Assembly (NCBI GenBank): GCA_026122225.1
Contig: JANEZZ010000986.1
Coordinates: 724,501-788,500, forward strand
From: Heloderma charlesbogerti
Lineage: Eukaryota; Chordata; Lepidosauria; Squamata; Helodermatidae
Direction of reading: 5' to 3'
Length of the DNA: 64,000 nt
Positions 53,286 to 64,000 of the stretch are shown piece after piece. Position 1 is the stretch's first letter, and every line of letters begins with the position of its first letter. Under the pieces are notes generated by a model. It saw nothing but the letters and a program-made list of their open reading frames with translations. It was not told where the DNA came from and did not search any database. A program made the translations under genes and the position numbers.

Positions 53286-54959
53286 CTTAAATCAGTCTTT
53301 GGAGAGCTCCTCTACCTCCGCTAGGGTGAGTCCTGAATCCATATGTATGTGACAAAGAAAACCCAGGAACACACTTAACAATGAAAATATGTATTCTTTC
53401 CATTTTCTGAGTAAATTCCACAGGAACCTACATAAATGGCATATAAAGCTTTTATGAATCAGTCCTGAGGCTACACGCTTAAGTGGTCCCCGCTGCATTT
53501 GCACACACAAACAGTTGCACAGTATATTAAGAACTGCAATAATAGGCAAATAACTGTAAAATATTAGCATGATTTTGTTTTCACTCGGACTTTTTCCCCG
53601 ACTAGCCTGACAACCAATTTTAAGGGAAATGACTAAAAGGTGTCAAAGAATGGCTTCTGTCTTGGGTGGGGACGTGGTGGTGGTGGGGGTATTGATAAGA
53701 AGAGGTATGCTGTTTTGCATAGGATTTTTTTTTTTTAATACATGTCGAAATGAAGCCTCTGAGACAGAGAGAGAGACAGAGAGAGAGAGAATGGTGAGCT
53801 GCTGCTCATACTGAATATTTCACACAGAATCCTGCTTGTTAACAATTAATTCAACTTACTTCCTCATCAATTCTTCCCCCCTCAGTCCTGATGGTTTTAT
53901 GACCTAGACCCAGGCGATCCCCTTAGGCAGTCCATCTGATAATTGACACATTTTCTAACTCAGGATAGTGATGCCCAAGTCACTGCTTTCAGGCCCGTGA
54001 CTTCAGCTTATTGGAGTCTGCAGCAGGGGCTCCTTTTATCCCTCATACATCAGAATACACTGACAGCTCTCCCAAGCAGGGACGGAGGGGATCTCTCCCT
54101 CAGGAAAATGTATGCAAACACCTCCAGAAAATTGTACTGGTTGCCAGGCATCACAATGGTGACATCTTTATGATAAACACGGTATGCAGAAGAAGGCCTA
54201 ATAAAAGAATAACAAATTATTACATCCAGAGGGCAATTTTACAAGATTAACTGGTGCAATAAATTATTGCCTGAGTCAGAATGCTGCGTTACCTTTTAAG
54301 GTATTTCACAGTGCTGAAGAAATGAGCTGGCCTATAAAGAAAAGAAAGGGAGGGGGAGAAAAACAACACAGAGAATGTAGAGCAGAAAATAGTAAACCAA
54401 TTCTTACATTTTTCTAAGGCCAGTCATGAGAGCAGTGTGTGGTGTGTTTGGCTGTCTGCACTTGCTGTGAAATAGGGTTATGCATATACACTCAAGCCAA
54501 GATGACTGCATTTGTCTTTTCCTTTTTTTAGTACAGCTGCTGGACATTCAGTACTAGATCAATCTACATAATATCACTTCGAACAAAAGCCTGTAGTGCT
54601 TTATTTCTAAAACTATTTTCATGCATTAGAAAAATTACAAGGAAACCGCCAGGAGCCAAATATCTTTCATACTAATTATCAAATATTTGGATTCCTTTTT
54701 TGCCCACATAGGCTTTCAAGAAAACACAAAAGCCTAGCCTCATATTCCTTCCTCGCCCTCACCCACACCCTCCCCTTTCTTTCCTGCTCTCTTTAACTGG
54801 CAGCACCCTCAAATTTTTAAACACACACACATAATACTATATCCCCCTCCCCAACCCCCTTACATTCTTAAAGAATATATTTGGTTGGTTAAAAAAAAGA
54901 TCCACTTCCTTTTTGCCTTTGTCTTTTTGTCTTTAAAATGACATGAAGAAAGAACAGAA
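52891..54959. other. Unassigned sequence with microsatellites
   Basis: (ATT)n occurs at 53,255-53,283 and a GA-rich tract at 53,759-53,790. No gene or large repeat was recognised. The segment 54,560-54,720 has AT-rich repeat-free texture. Confidence 0.4.
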
Positions 54960-55400
54960 CACTGTGTCCTGAACATAGGGGGATATCTATGTGCTATTTT
55001 TACACTGCCAGCAGTGAAAGCTTAGATTTGCATTTCAGTTGTAAATGAAGGAGACACATGTGGGGTTTTTTTTTTCTCCCTGTGGTTATTCCAGTCACAA
55101 TCCCAAGATTTCCCACAACCCATAAAAAGACAGAGCCTGCATCTGGAGTTCAAAGGCCGTGGCTGTTTTGCAATTTATCATAAATTCTCATATGCTACTG
55201 TGGCATAATGCATTAATAGGATAACACAGCTCTGCACTCATAAGCCATAGCCCCTTTCCTGCTGGTTATGGGGTCCTATTTTTCTCGTGTCACCAATAAG
55301 GTATAAAATTATTTCTTCATGACAGCAACCCAATTCTTTGGCTTACCAAAGGACATGCTCTAAGCTTAAGGGGATGATGCTTATATTATTTTCTGAAGTA
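54960..55400. promoter_or_regulatory. Candidate conserved non-coding block
   Basis: A repeat-free stretch with words such as TTAGATTTGCATTTCAG, TTTATCATAAATTCTCATAT and GCATAATGCATTAATAGG, suggestive of POU and homeodomain sites. The call rests on texture only. It is weak and could be wrong. Confidence 0.22.
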
Positions 55401-55639
55401 GACTTGCACATTTTAGGAACTCATATAAGGTTCTACTTACATGAACAATGTTACATTGCTGGAGCTAATTCATGGAATGCCACAATTTAGTTTCCAGGAT
55501 GCTCTCTAAAATCTCTTTTTGTGGAAACTAATGTACACACATTTTCCTCTTTCTCACATCACACTGATGCCTAATGTGAGTTCTTAAGTGCAAATGGCTG
55601 CTACAGTAAATAACATAAGAACCACCCCTTTCATTCAGA

Positions 55640-55935
55640 GGAGGGGTGGAGACCCGCAGACCTGAGAGTCAAATCTGGCCCTCCTGGGGTCCCAATCTGG
55701 CCCTCTGTGCAGGACAACATCAATGGTAGGCATGATTGGGCACCTGCTAAACTTATTTACTGGCAGGAAGAACTTTAAGCTAAAATATGCTGGCATTTCT
55801 GTTTTTTCCTGGAATTTTTGGCCCCACCCCTTTTGCCTTTGGCTACACCCACCACTGGAATGTGGTCTCTGAAAACTTCTCCAAAATAGAGTTCAGTCCT
55901 TGGGCTGAAAGAGGTTCTGCACTCCTGATTTAAAC
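55640..55935 (+). mobile_element. Dispersed MITE-like repeat, copy 2
   Basis: Its similarity to 1,900-2,230 is described there. The left part has CAAATCTGGCCCTCCTGGGG and CCCAATCTGGCCCTCTGTGC. The right end is GGGCTGAAAGAGGTTCTGCA then CTCCTGATTTAAAC. A GGGGTGGAGACCCGCAGACC start at about 55,643 may be the left terminus, loosely inverted to the right end. Confidence 0.5.
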
Positions 55936-55953
55936 ACGTTCACCTGAAAGTAA

Positions 55954-56187
55954 GGCCAGATCTACACTTTGTGTCATATCATTACAATCCCATCATGGTA
56001 ATGCTATATCCCTCTTGCGCATTTATACCTCATAGGACACACAGTGAGATTTGTTGTGGTATTTTGGGTAATGTGGAATAAAAAGCAGGAAATGATACTA
56101 CAATAGCGGTGTATAGAATGTGTAATGTGCCCCAACAGTTATCAGTGCACTTCAATACCGCTATAAAGTAGTGGTGTAGATCTAGCC
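55954..56187 (+). mobile_element. PIF/Harbinger-like MITE
   Basis: The ends GGCCAGATCTACAC and GTGTAGATCTAGCC are inverted repeats that agree at 13 of 14 bases. TAA flanks both sides (55,951-55,953 and 56,188-56,190), fitting the 3-bp duplication of PIF/Harbinger elements. At 234 bp it has no coding capacity. The ends resemble those of the MITE at 9,807-9,928. Confidence 0.75.
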
Positions 56188-56419
56188 TAAGCCTCTCCTA
56201 TTTCACAATGCTGCTGAATTCCTCCTCAACCAGAATGCAGTGCAGAATCCTAGGCACAAGCTGAGGCAGAAACATTTCCAGATTGAAACCAAGACCTGTC
56301 ACATTATAGGCTGCTCCTTTTCATGTGGTTGAAGGTGTGACACATGATACAAATTTGTATGGTTTAGAGACATTGTGGACCCCAAGTGATTGCCTGTGGG
56401 TTGCAGCAATTATCTAAAT

Positions 56420-56550
56420 CAAGGATAGGCAACTTGGTGCCCTCCAGATGTTTTGTACTACAATCCCCATGAGCCTCAACCAGCATGCCCATGGATTATG
56501 GGAGTTGTAGTCCAAAACATCTGGAGGGGACCAGTCACCCACCCCTCTTG
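56420..56550. mobile_element. Palindromic hAT-type MITE
   Basis: Left arm GCCCTCCAGATGTTTTGTAC then TACAATCCCCATGA is answered by GGGAGTTGTAGTCCAAAACA then TCTGGAGGGG at 56,500-56,530. The outer parts AGGATAGGCAACTTGG and GTCACCCACCCCTC recall the GGGGTGGGCAACCT ends seen at 59,212. This is a common amniote MITE type whose arms fold into a long hairpin. No clean target duplication was found. Confidence 0.72.
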
Positions 56551-57949
56551 TAAACCATGGCAGTCAATGATCAACTTGCGAAATGGAAGTACAAATTCAT
56601 ACAACTGGTGCCTCCCTGAAATCCTGACTTTCTTGCAATCCCACCAACCATCCTATAGTTTCCCCATGGGCCAAGAAGCATCTGAATTGAGTCACTGAAG
56701 CTGTAGCAGAGTAATTACTGGATTATTTCACCACATGGCTCAGTGGCTGGTCAGATTGTGATGATCTTACTGAGTTATCAGCTCTCCACCTGGGGAAAGC
56801 TTTCATCCATGAGCTATGCCATCCAAAGACGAATCCCTTCTAACAAATCTTAAACTAAAGCAAGCACAAGCAAACACAGAGTATTTCATCCGCTGGTAAA
56901 AAAGAAATAAGAAGGTAATATATGAACTGCTGGGTTTTTAAGGCCAGCTTTGAAGGCCCTTTTCCAGGTGCCCCAACTTTTGGATATTGGGAAGGTTAAA
57001 CTGGGGAGAGAGGGCCTTTTCTGCAGATGAATCCTTGCTCTGTAACATTTTCCTTCGGGACATTCTCCGGGTGCCCTCTTCATTGGGTTTCAGACACCAA
57101 GGGCCTGTTTCCACCAGCGATTTACTCCAAGCCCGCTGCTTGTCGAGGTCATTAGGGATAGATGACATCGTGGCCATCCAGCAGCCACCCCAGAGTTTAT
57201 TAGGGAAAAACCAGATTTTTTGAGACTGCTTGAAATCGAATTCTTCTCCTTAAGTCAGGTTCTCCCTGGTATAGTTGTTGTGTGCCCCAACTCCTGCATT
57301 TACCTCAGGTATGCTACTAGCCCTGCCCAGGGGTGTGCCTTTCACCCTGACCCAATCAAAGGGTGTTTCCTGTGTGCTTCCCATCCCTGCACAAACCCAT
57401 TAGTGTTTCCTCAGAAGTAACTCCCATTGTGCTGAATGAGGCTTGCCCTCTCAATGCACACAGAATTTACAGAGATCCCCCTCAATTGACATGGCACAGT
57501 TTAAAGCCCAATTCCTCAAGTGCAGTAAGGCATGATCCCGAGGCTCAGATTCTCCTTTGTTTGGCTTATTGCCTTAGGAAGAAACTACTTTGACCCTTCA
57601 TTATAGAGATCCTGCAGGTTAAATGGGGGCTGGTTTCCATCCTTGTGTTCTTCCGCCCCCCTTTCCCAGCACAAGCGTATGTGTGTCTACTTGGAAGTAA
57701 GTCCCATTGTGCTCAATGATGCTTGCTCCTGAAATGCAGGTGCATCTGGAGCTTCAGGGGAAAGGGGAAAGGGGGGGGAAGCCTCTCTTATTGGTTGAGC
57801 AGTCCCTGCCAGTCAGATGATATTTACTCCACACACACCCCCACCAGGAAGTATGTTCTTCTGTGAAGCAATTTTTACTGGTGCAGAGCAGGAGCACTCC
57901 CTCATGGAGCCCTGCATGGAAAGCCGATTCCTTTAAAAAATTGCAGCAA
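56551..57949. other. Unassigned sequence with a dispersed phrase
   Basis: The words AGAAGTAACTCCCATTGTGC (57,412) and GGAAGTAAGTCCCATTGTGC (57,693) belong to a dispersed repeat also seen near 33,970 and 34,520. No gene was recognised. Confidence 0.35.
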
Positions 57950-58290
57950 AGCCGATGCCTTTTAAGAAATTCAGTACTCCTCCATTAGCTTCTCCTTCCA
58001 TTGTCGTGGAAACACGGCCCAAGTTAAAAGTATCTTATATGTGGATGCTTTTAAACTGCTGCTGCTGGATTTTATCTACTAGATGGTTTTACAGTAATTT
58101 TATTTTTCTTCTCTACTGGTTTTATTGGACTGCTGTTTTTATTGAGTTTGCATCATGATTTGCTAATGCTATTATGATGTTTTATATCATTGATTCTGCT
58201 TGGAAGACACCTTGGTTTGTTTGGGGTTTCTTCCTTTAAAATTGAAAGACAGGATACAAATATTCCAAATGAACAAAATAAATAAACAAA
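57950..58290 (+). mobile_element. L2-type LINE 3' end
   Basis: The T-rich stretch with TTTTATTGGACTGCTGTTTT and TGATGTTTTATATCATTG leads to GGAAGACACCTTGGTTTGTT, then GAAAGACAGGATACAAATAT and an AAATAAATAAAC tail. This order is typical of the 3' UTR of L2-type LINEs in squamates. There is no open frame. Confidence 0.55.
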
Positions 58291-59203
58291 ATACCTGCCT
58301 GTTGTATTAGCTCTGGCTGGAATGTTTATTTTCAATTTATAGAAATGTCTGATAAGATTTTGGGGGGACTGAAATAGGGAAGTCCATCAAGGTGTCTGAA
58401 TAAAAGCTTTCCCAGATGAAGGGCACCCATCTTGAAACTCACACAGTACTTAATTCACTGATAAATAATTTACAGTACCCAAGGCACATATGGATGCCTC
58501 ATCTGCATCAATATAAAAGGCAAATCCAGACATCCACAGGTGTTTACATAAAAGACAGGTTAGTGTGGGCTGCAAGTATAGAAGTATAGTTCTAGTTATT
58601 CAGTTGCGAATTTAATTCCTAGACACAGACATGACCAGGTTTGCATGGTTCTGTAGAATCCATAATATGGATTCCACCTCCCATATTGCTGTTAGAAAAA
58701 GAGAGGTTTTCAGCTCCTCAGTAATTTTAATGGGCCATTTTTGTGGCACATAAAATATAAAACACATGCAATTAACAAAACAAACAAAAAACACTAAAAT
58801 TCTTACTGAACTTTTTCTTACTGAGGCTTTAATTCTTACAGTAAATTTCCTCAGATGACAAGGCTAATACCCTGCCCACATGTCAACACAATCTAACATC
58901 AGAAGATAACCTTCCTAACGTTATTTCATACTGATCTATGGTAATAACAATTGATGATGTGAGAATATTGGATCCAATACTGGGGAGGAGAGGATGGGAA
59001 TTTTTCTCTCAAGAAGTTCCCTCCATTCACTTATCTTAGGATCCAAATCATTATGATTTATAGAAACAGCTCCCACTTTAAGATATTGCATGCATGATGC
59101 TCATTTCTCTTGGATGCTCACACATGTGCATGCTGTTACAATTATGGCTCCACAGTGGCATGAGATGCACACTCTCCTCTGCTTTGGATAAGAAGCAATG
59201 TGA
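58291..59203. other. Unassigned sequence
   Basis: No gene or repeat family was recognised. Confidence 0.35.
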
Positions 59204-59211
59204 CTTGACAG

Positions 59212-59538
59212 CAGGGGTGGGCAACCTGCAGCCAACTGCCTAATTTCATGTGCCCTCAGCCAAATTTCAAAGGCTCTTTGCAGGAGATCAGTTCAGACCT
59301 CTGGCAAAAGTGATCTGTCCCCTCTGTGGCAGCCTGTTGCATGGGCAGGAAGAAGGGGGGGGAGAGAAAAGGGGGTGGCAGAAGATAGAAGCGGTGACCC
59401 ACCCAGTTTTGGCTCTGACTCTAATCTCTACTCTTTTCAGCCCTATCTGCCACCACCATGATGATGTGGCCCCCACCAGATGACCCATGAGGGTCATCTC
59501 TTGGGGGCCATTGACAGAAGAAAGGTTGTCCACCCCTG
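59212..59538 (+). mobile_element. hAT-type MITE
   Basis: The ends CAGGGGTGGGCAACCT and AGGTTGTCCACCCCTG are inverted repeats that agree at 15 of 16 bases. The flanks CTTGACAG (59,204-59,211) and CTTTACAG (59,539-59,546) match at 7 of 8, as expected of a hAT insertion. The interior has no coding capacity. It does not have the hairpin-tree structure. Confidence 0.85.
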
Positions 59539-59546
59539 CTTTACAG

Positions 59547-60452
59547 TTATTCAGGTATGAGGTCTACAGCTGTATATTTTACTTAGCTCCAGAATAAACT
59601 TACTGCGGGGGTGCGGGGGTGGGCAGAAAAACACCATTCATATGAAGAAGGGATGCTAGAGAGGGCAACAAAAAATGTCATTTACATATCAAAGCAGTGT
59701 ACATATTAGGGACATATTCCTTCTTCCTAAATATATAGTACTTGGCACATAGATCTAAGGAGACACTTGCAGAAGACCTTTGTCTTGAAAATAAAAAAAG
59801 GAAAGGAAATGCCTCGCAATCAACGGCCATTCACAGGAAAATTGTGCTAAGAAAAAAGGTAGCTCATCAGCAGATTTCTTATCAACTCCACAGGCAGTTC
59901 CTATAAACTCAGCTGTAGCTGAAAAGACAAATACAAAAACTGGGGAGAAGCCAGTGACTGTCCTACTATAGATAGCTAGTTGGAGTGGGGGAGGACGGAG
60001 AGATGTGCTGGAATTTTTCATTTGTAGCCTAGAATAGTAAAATGCACCCTACAATCAAGGAGGACAAAGAGACATCCCTGAAGTATAGTTGACTGTAGAT
60101 AACTATAGGTAAATGAGATTATATACCTGGAATTGGCCACAGGGTATGATTTACCAGTGACTACTAAAACAAAGAAAAAGTTCATCAACCACTCTGAGCA
60201 GTCTCAAATACGTAAGGGGCTCCATCAATCAGTTTAAGTTCATTTTTTTAAATACATTCATTTTTTTAAAGGTTAAAAAATACAAAGAGATCTTGAACAT
60301 ATAGGGCAGAAGATATTTAGTGATTAACATTCAGAACATGGTTGCCATGGAATTTACAGATCTCGGGTGGGCTTTGCTGGTGGGTTAATCTGAGTGAGAA
60401 AGGAAACACCGTTAGAAGAAATACATATCACACTCTCCTTCTCTCCTCCTTT
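59547..60452. other. Unassigned sequence
   Basis: No gene or repeat family was recognised up to the BovB 3' end at about 60,453. Confidence 0.35.
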
Positions 60453-61799
60453 GATGTTGTTCAGTCGTTAAGTCATGTCCGACTCTTCGTGACCCCATGG
60501 ACCATAGCACGCCAGGCCTTCTTGTCCTCCACTCCCTCCCCGAGGGTGCTCAAGTCCATATTCATTGTATCTGTGATGATCTAGCCATCTCATCCTCTGC
60601 CGTCCCCTTCTCCTTTTGCCTTCAATCTTTCCTAGCATCAAGGTCTTTTCCAGGGAGTTTTCTCTTTGCATTAGGTGGCCAAAATATTTGAGCTTCAGCT
60701 TCAGTATCTGTCCTTCCAATGAGCAGTCAGGGTTGATTTCCTTTAGGATTGACTGATCTGACCTCCTTGCAGTCCAGGGGACTCGTAAGAGTCTTCTCCA
60801 GCACCACAGTTCGAAGGCATCAATTCTTTGGCGCTCTGCCTTCCTTATAGTCCAGCTCTCACAGCCATACACTACTGGGAAAACCATAGCTTTGATTATA
60901 CAGACCTTTATTGGCAAGGTGATGTCTCTACTTCTTACTATGCTGCCTAGGTTTGCCATAGCTTTCCTCCCAAGGAACAAGCGTCTTTTAATTTCATGGC
61001 TACAGTCACCGTCTGCAGGTGATCTTGGAGCCCAAGAAAATAAAATCGGTCACTGCTTCCATTTCTTCCTCTTCTATATGCCAGGAAGTGATGGGGCCAG
61101 ATGCCATGATCTTAGTTTTTTTAACGTTGAGTTTCAGACCAGCTTTTGCGCTCTCAACTTTCACCCTCAACAAGAGGCTCTTTAGATCCTCTTTGCTTTC
61201 TGCCATTAGGGTGGTATCGTCTGCGTATCTGAGGTTGTTGATAATTCTCCCGGCAATCTTAATTCTGACCTGTGATTTCTCATGATGTACTCTGCATATA
61301 AGTTAAATAAGCAGGGCAACAACATGCAGCCTTGTCATACTCCTTTCCCAATTTTGAACCAATTTCCATGTCTGGTTCTTACTGTTGCTTCTTGGCCCTC
61401 CTACAGGTTTCTCAGGAGACAGGTAAGGTGGTCTGGTACTCCCATCTCTTTAAGAATTTTCTACAGTTTGTTGTGATCCACACAATCAAAGGCTTTAGCA
61501 TAGTCAATGAAGCAGAAATAGACGTTTTTTCTGGAATTCTCTTGCTTTCTCCATGATCCAGCAAATGTTGGTGATTTGATCTCTAGTTCCTCTGCCTCTT
61601 CGAAACCCAACTTGTACTTCCAGTAGTTCTCGGTTCACATACTGCTGAAGCCGAGCTTGTAGGATTTTGAGCATAATCTTGCTGGCATGTGAAATGAACA
61701 CAATTGTACAGTAGTTTGAACACTCTTTGGCATTGCCCTTCTTTGGAATTGGAATGTAAACTGACCTTTTCCAGTCCTTTAGCCTTGTGATACGTTCCA
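60453..61799 (-). pseudogene. BovB LINE copy 2: 3' part, minus strand
   Basis: The BovB 3' end lies at about 60,453, where the plus strand reads GATGTTGTTCAGTCGTTAAG, the complement of the usual terminus. Reading leftward on the minus strand from 61,777, frames give DWKRSVYIPIPKKGNAKECS, then GFRRGRGTRDQI, the KAREFQ stretch, a broken RT core (YADDTTLMAE-like wording at 61,190-61,240), FLGSKIT, and the C-terminal ENSLEKTLM near 60,640. Frameshifts near 61,010, 61,280 and 61,530 break the protein. The extreme 22 bases (61,778-61,799) come from the element's 5' UTR and are joined directly to ORF2. Confidence 0.9.
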
Positions 61800-63863
61800 G
61801 GGCCCCTTCATGGATCACTGCCTTGTTGTGGCAAAGGGGCTTGTGTAACTCAGTGAAGCCATAAGCTATGCCGTGCAGCAGGGCCACCCAAGACGGACAG
61901 GTCATGGTGGAGAGTTCTGACAAAATGTGGTCCACGGGAGAAGGAAATGGCAACCCACTCCAGTATTCTTGCCAAGAAAACCCCATGGAACGTATCACAA
62001 GGCTAAAAGCTATGACGCCGGAAGATGAGCCCCTCAGGTCGGAAGGTGTCCAATATACTACTGGGGAAGAGCAGAGGGAATTTCCAAGTAGCGCCAGAAA
62101 GAGTAAAGCGGCTGAGCCAAAGCCGAAAGAACACTCAGCTGTGGATGTCTCTGGTGGTGAAAAGAAAGTCCGATGCTGTAAAAAACAATATTGTTTAGGG
62201 ACCTGGAATGTAAGATCAATGAATCAAGGTAAGCTGGAGGTGGTCAGACATGAGATGGCAAGACTGAACATCGACATCTTGGGAATCAGCGAACTAAAAT
62301 GGACAGGCATGGGCGAATTTAATTCAGGTGACCATCATATCTACTACTGTGGGCAAGAATTCCTTAGAAGAAATGGAGTAGCACTCATAGTCAACAAAAG
62401 GGTGGGAAAAGCAGTACTGGGGTACAATCTCAAAAATGATAGAATGATCTCAGTACGAATCCAAGGCAAACCATTCAACATTCAACATCACAGTAATTCA
62501 AGTCTATGCCCCAACCACTGATGCTGAAGAAGCTGAGGTTGATTGGTTCTATGAAGACCTACAACACCTTCTAGAACTAACACCAAAAAAAGATGTCCTC
62601 TTCATCATAGGGGATTGGAATGCTAAAGTAGGAAGTCAAGAAATCACCGGGATAACAGGCAAGCATGGCCTTGGTGTACAAAATGAAGCAGGACAAAGGC
62701 TAATAGAGTTTTGCCAAGAGAACACGCTGATCATAGCAAACACTCTTTTCCAACAGCACAAGAGGCGACTCTACACATGGATATCACCAGATGGTCAATA
62801 TCGAAATCAGATTGATTATGTCCTTTGCAGCCAAAGATGGAGAAGCTCTATACAGTCAGTCAGTGGCTCAGATCATGAGCTTCTTGTTGCAAAATTTCGG
62901 CTTCAATTGAAGAACGTAGGGAAAACCACTAAACCATTCAGGTATGACCCTGATCCCTTATGAATATACAGTGGAGGTGACAAATAGATTTAAGGGATTA
63001 GACCTGATAGACAGAGTGCCTGAGGAACTATGGACGGAGGTCCGTAACATTGTTCAGGAGGCAGCAACTCAATCCATCCCAAAGAAAAGGAAATGCAAGA
63101 AAGCCAAGTGGCTGTCTGATGAGGCTTTGCAAGTAGCTAAGGAAAGAAGGGAAGTGAAAAGCAAGGGAGAAAGGGGAAGATATACCCAACTGAATGAAGA
63201 GTTCCAGAGAATAGCAAGGAGAGACAAGAAGGCCTTCTTAAATGAACAATGCAAAGAAATCGAGAAAAACAACAGAATGAGAAAGACTAGAGATCTCTTC
63301 AAGAAAATCGGAGATCTCAAGGGAACATTTTGTGCAAAAACGGGCATGATAAAGGACAAAGAAGGCAGGGACCTAACAGAAGCAGATGAGATTAAGAAGA
63401 GGTGGAAAGAATACACAGAAGAACTATACAGGGAAGAACTTAATGTCCCTGATAGCCACGATAGTGCGGTCACTGAACTTGAGCCAGACATCCTCGAGAG
63501 TGAAGTCAAGTGGGCCTTAGGAAGCATTACTAACAACAAAGCTAGCGGAGATGACAGTATTCCAGCTGAGCTATTTAAGATCCTAAAAGATGATGCTGTT
63601 AAAGTGCTGCACTCAATATGCCAACAAATTTGGAACACTCCACAGTGGCCACAAGACTGGAAAAGGTCAGTTGACATTCCAATTCCAAAGAAGGGCAATG
63701 CCAAAGAGTGTTCAAACTGCTGTACAATTCCACTCATTTCACATGCCAGCAAGGTAAGGTTATGCTCAAAATCCTACAAGCTAGGCTTCAGCAGTATGTG
63801 AACCGCGAACTACCAGAAGTACAAGCTGGGTTTCGAAGAGACAGAGGAACTAGAGATGAAATC
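61800..63863 (+). pseudogene. BovB LINE copy 2: 5' part, plus strand
   Basis: This segment opposes the 3' part head to head. It holds the 5' UTR (61,800-62,180) and then the APE-type endonuclease: CLGTWNVRSMNQGKLEVV at about 62,190, ELKWTGMGEF, and after a frameshift near 62,480 FIIGDWNAKVG at about 62,600 and the SDHELLVAKF motif at about 62,870. A second frameshift lies near 62,945, where one frame ends in TGA at 62,961 and another, 62,944-63,750, continues through GDLKGTFCAKTGM and PIPKKGNAKECSNC. BovB sequence runs to GTRDE at 63,860 and is cut there by a transposon. The endonuclease and N-terminal reverse transcriptase are therefore present but broken. Confidence 0.9.
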
Positions 63864-64000
63864 TAGGGATGGCGGAGAATTTCTCCACGAATCTCCGGGA
63901 GGCTGAATGCCAGCGCATTCGGCCCCCCGAAATCGGTGGGGAAATTCTCCGCCAACCCCCCGCCACCCCCCCCCCAGGATGGGACTTACCTCTGTCGAAT
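63864..64000 (+). mobile_element. Hairpin-tree hAT-like element, left end, runs off the window
   Basis: It starts TAGGGATGGCGGAGAATTTC at 63,864. The left stem follows (AATTTCTCCACGAATCTCCGG ... CCGAAATCGGTGGGGAAATT-like arms), with an inner CCAGCGCATTCGG loop. The splice-donor complement GGGACTTACCT is at 63,979. The preceding 8 bases ATGAAATC (63,856-63,863) should be repeated after the right end, outside this window. It closely resembles the copy at 32,586. Confidence 0.9.

Overview
This window looks like repeat-rich vertebrate nuclear DNA, most likely from a squamate reptile and perhaps a lizard. The reasons are two copies of an RTE/BovB LINE, CR1 and L2 LINE copies of amniote type, a chromodomain Ty3/Gypsy remnant, and tRNA-derived SINEs of the kind common in squamates. 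I found no host protein-coding exon, rRNA or functional tRNA gene. Nearly every open reading frame is either a decayed transposon protein or an artefact of palindromic repeats.

The dominant feature is one family of short non-autonomous DNA transposons, called here hairpin-tree elements. About a dozen copies have clear ends. They start TAGGGATGTCAGAGAATTC, end TTTCGTACATCCCTA, and are mostly 0.57 to 1.0 kb long. Every copy with both ends visible has an 8-bp target-site duplication (TSD), which together with the short inverted ends points to the hAT superfamily. The body is a chain of perfect or near-perfect small hairpins of two kinds. A-type units are built on GATAGGCTACGTAAAT and its complement, and B-type units on CGCAAATGGCGGC and its complement. 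In most copies the chain is itself mirrored around a centre, so the element is a palindrome made of palindromes. Both ends carry a consensus splice-donor sequence pointing outward.

Layout: 1-4.2 kb holds a SINE, a possible Penelope scrap and a MITE. 4.2-8.4 kb has hairpin-tree copies and related hAT-like repeats. 8.4-11.3 kb is largely unassigned. 11.29-15.98 kb is a larger hAT-like element (TSD GGTATAAC) that received one hairpin-tree copy at 12.6 kb and another at 13.9 kb; the latter was entered by a third at 14.17 kb, inside its own hairpin. A further copy sits next door at 15.99 kb with the same 8-bp site. 17.0-20.4 kb is a decayed chromodomain Gypsy element on the minus strand, split by another copy. 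21-28 kb has two SINEs, an L2 fragment and one divergent copy. 28.27-32.42 kb is a minus-strand CR1 LINE broken by three copies, with another at 32.59 kb. 33.6-38 kb has Harbinger-like and hAT-like MITEs. 38-41 kb is AT-rich, poor in repeats and could hold conserved non-coding sequence. 41.5-42.9 kb is an internally deleted CR1-like LINE. 46.3-48.1 kb is a BovB copy with a nearly intact reverse transcriptase. 49.4-52.2 kb has an L2 fragment, truncated hairpin-tree copies and an older MITE. 52.9-60.4 kb is mostly unassigned with small MITEs. 60.45-63.86 kb is a BovB copy with its 5' part inverted, entered at 63,864 by a last hairpin-tree element that runs off the window.

The nested order gives a relative history. 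The Gypsy, CR1 and BovB copies and the large hAT-like element came first. The hairpin-tree elements came later, in more than one wave, since one copy sits inside another. No transposase gene is visible, so mobilisation must have come from elsewhere in the genome.
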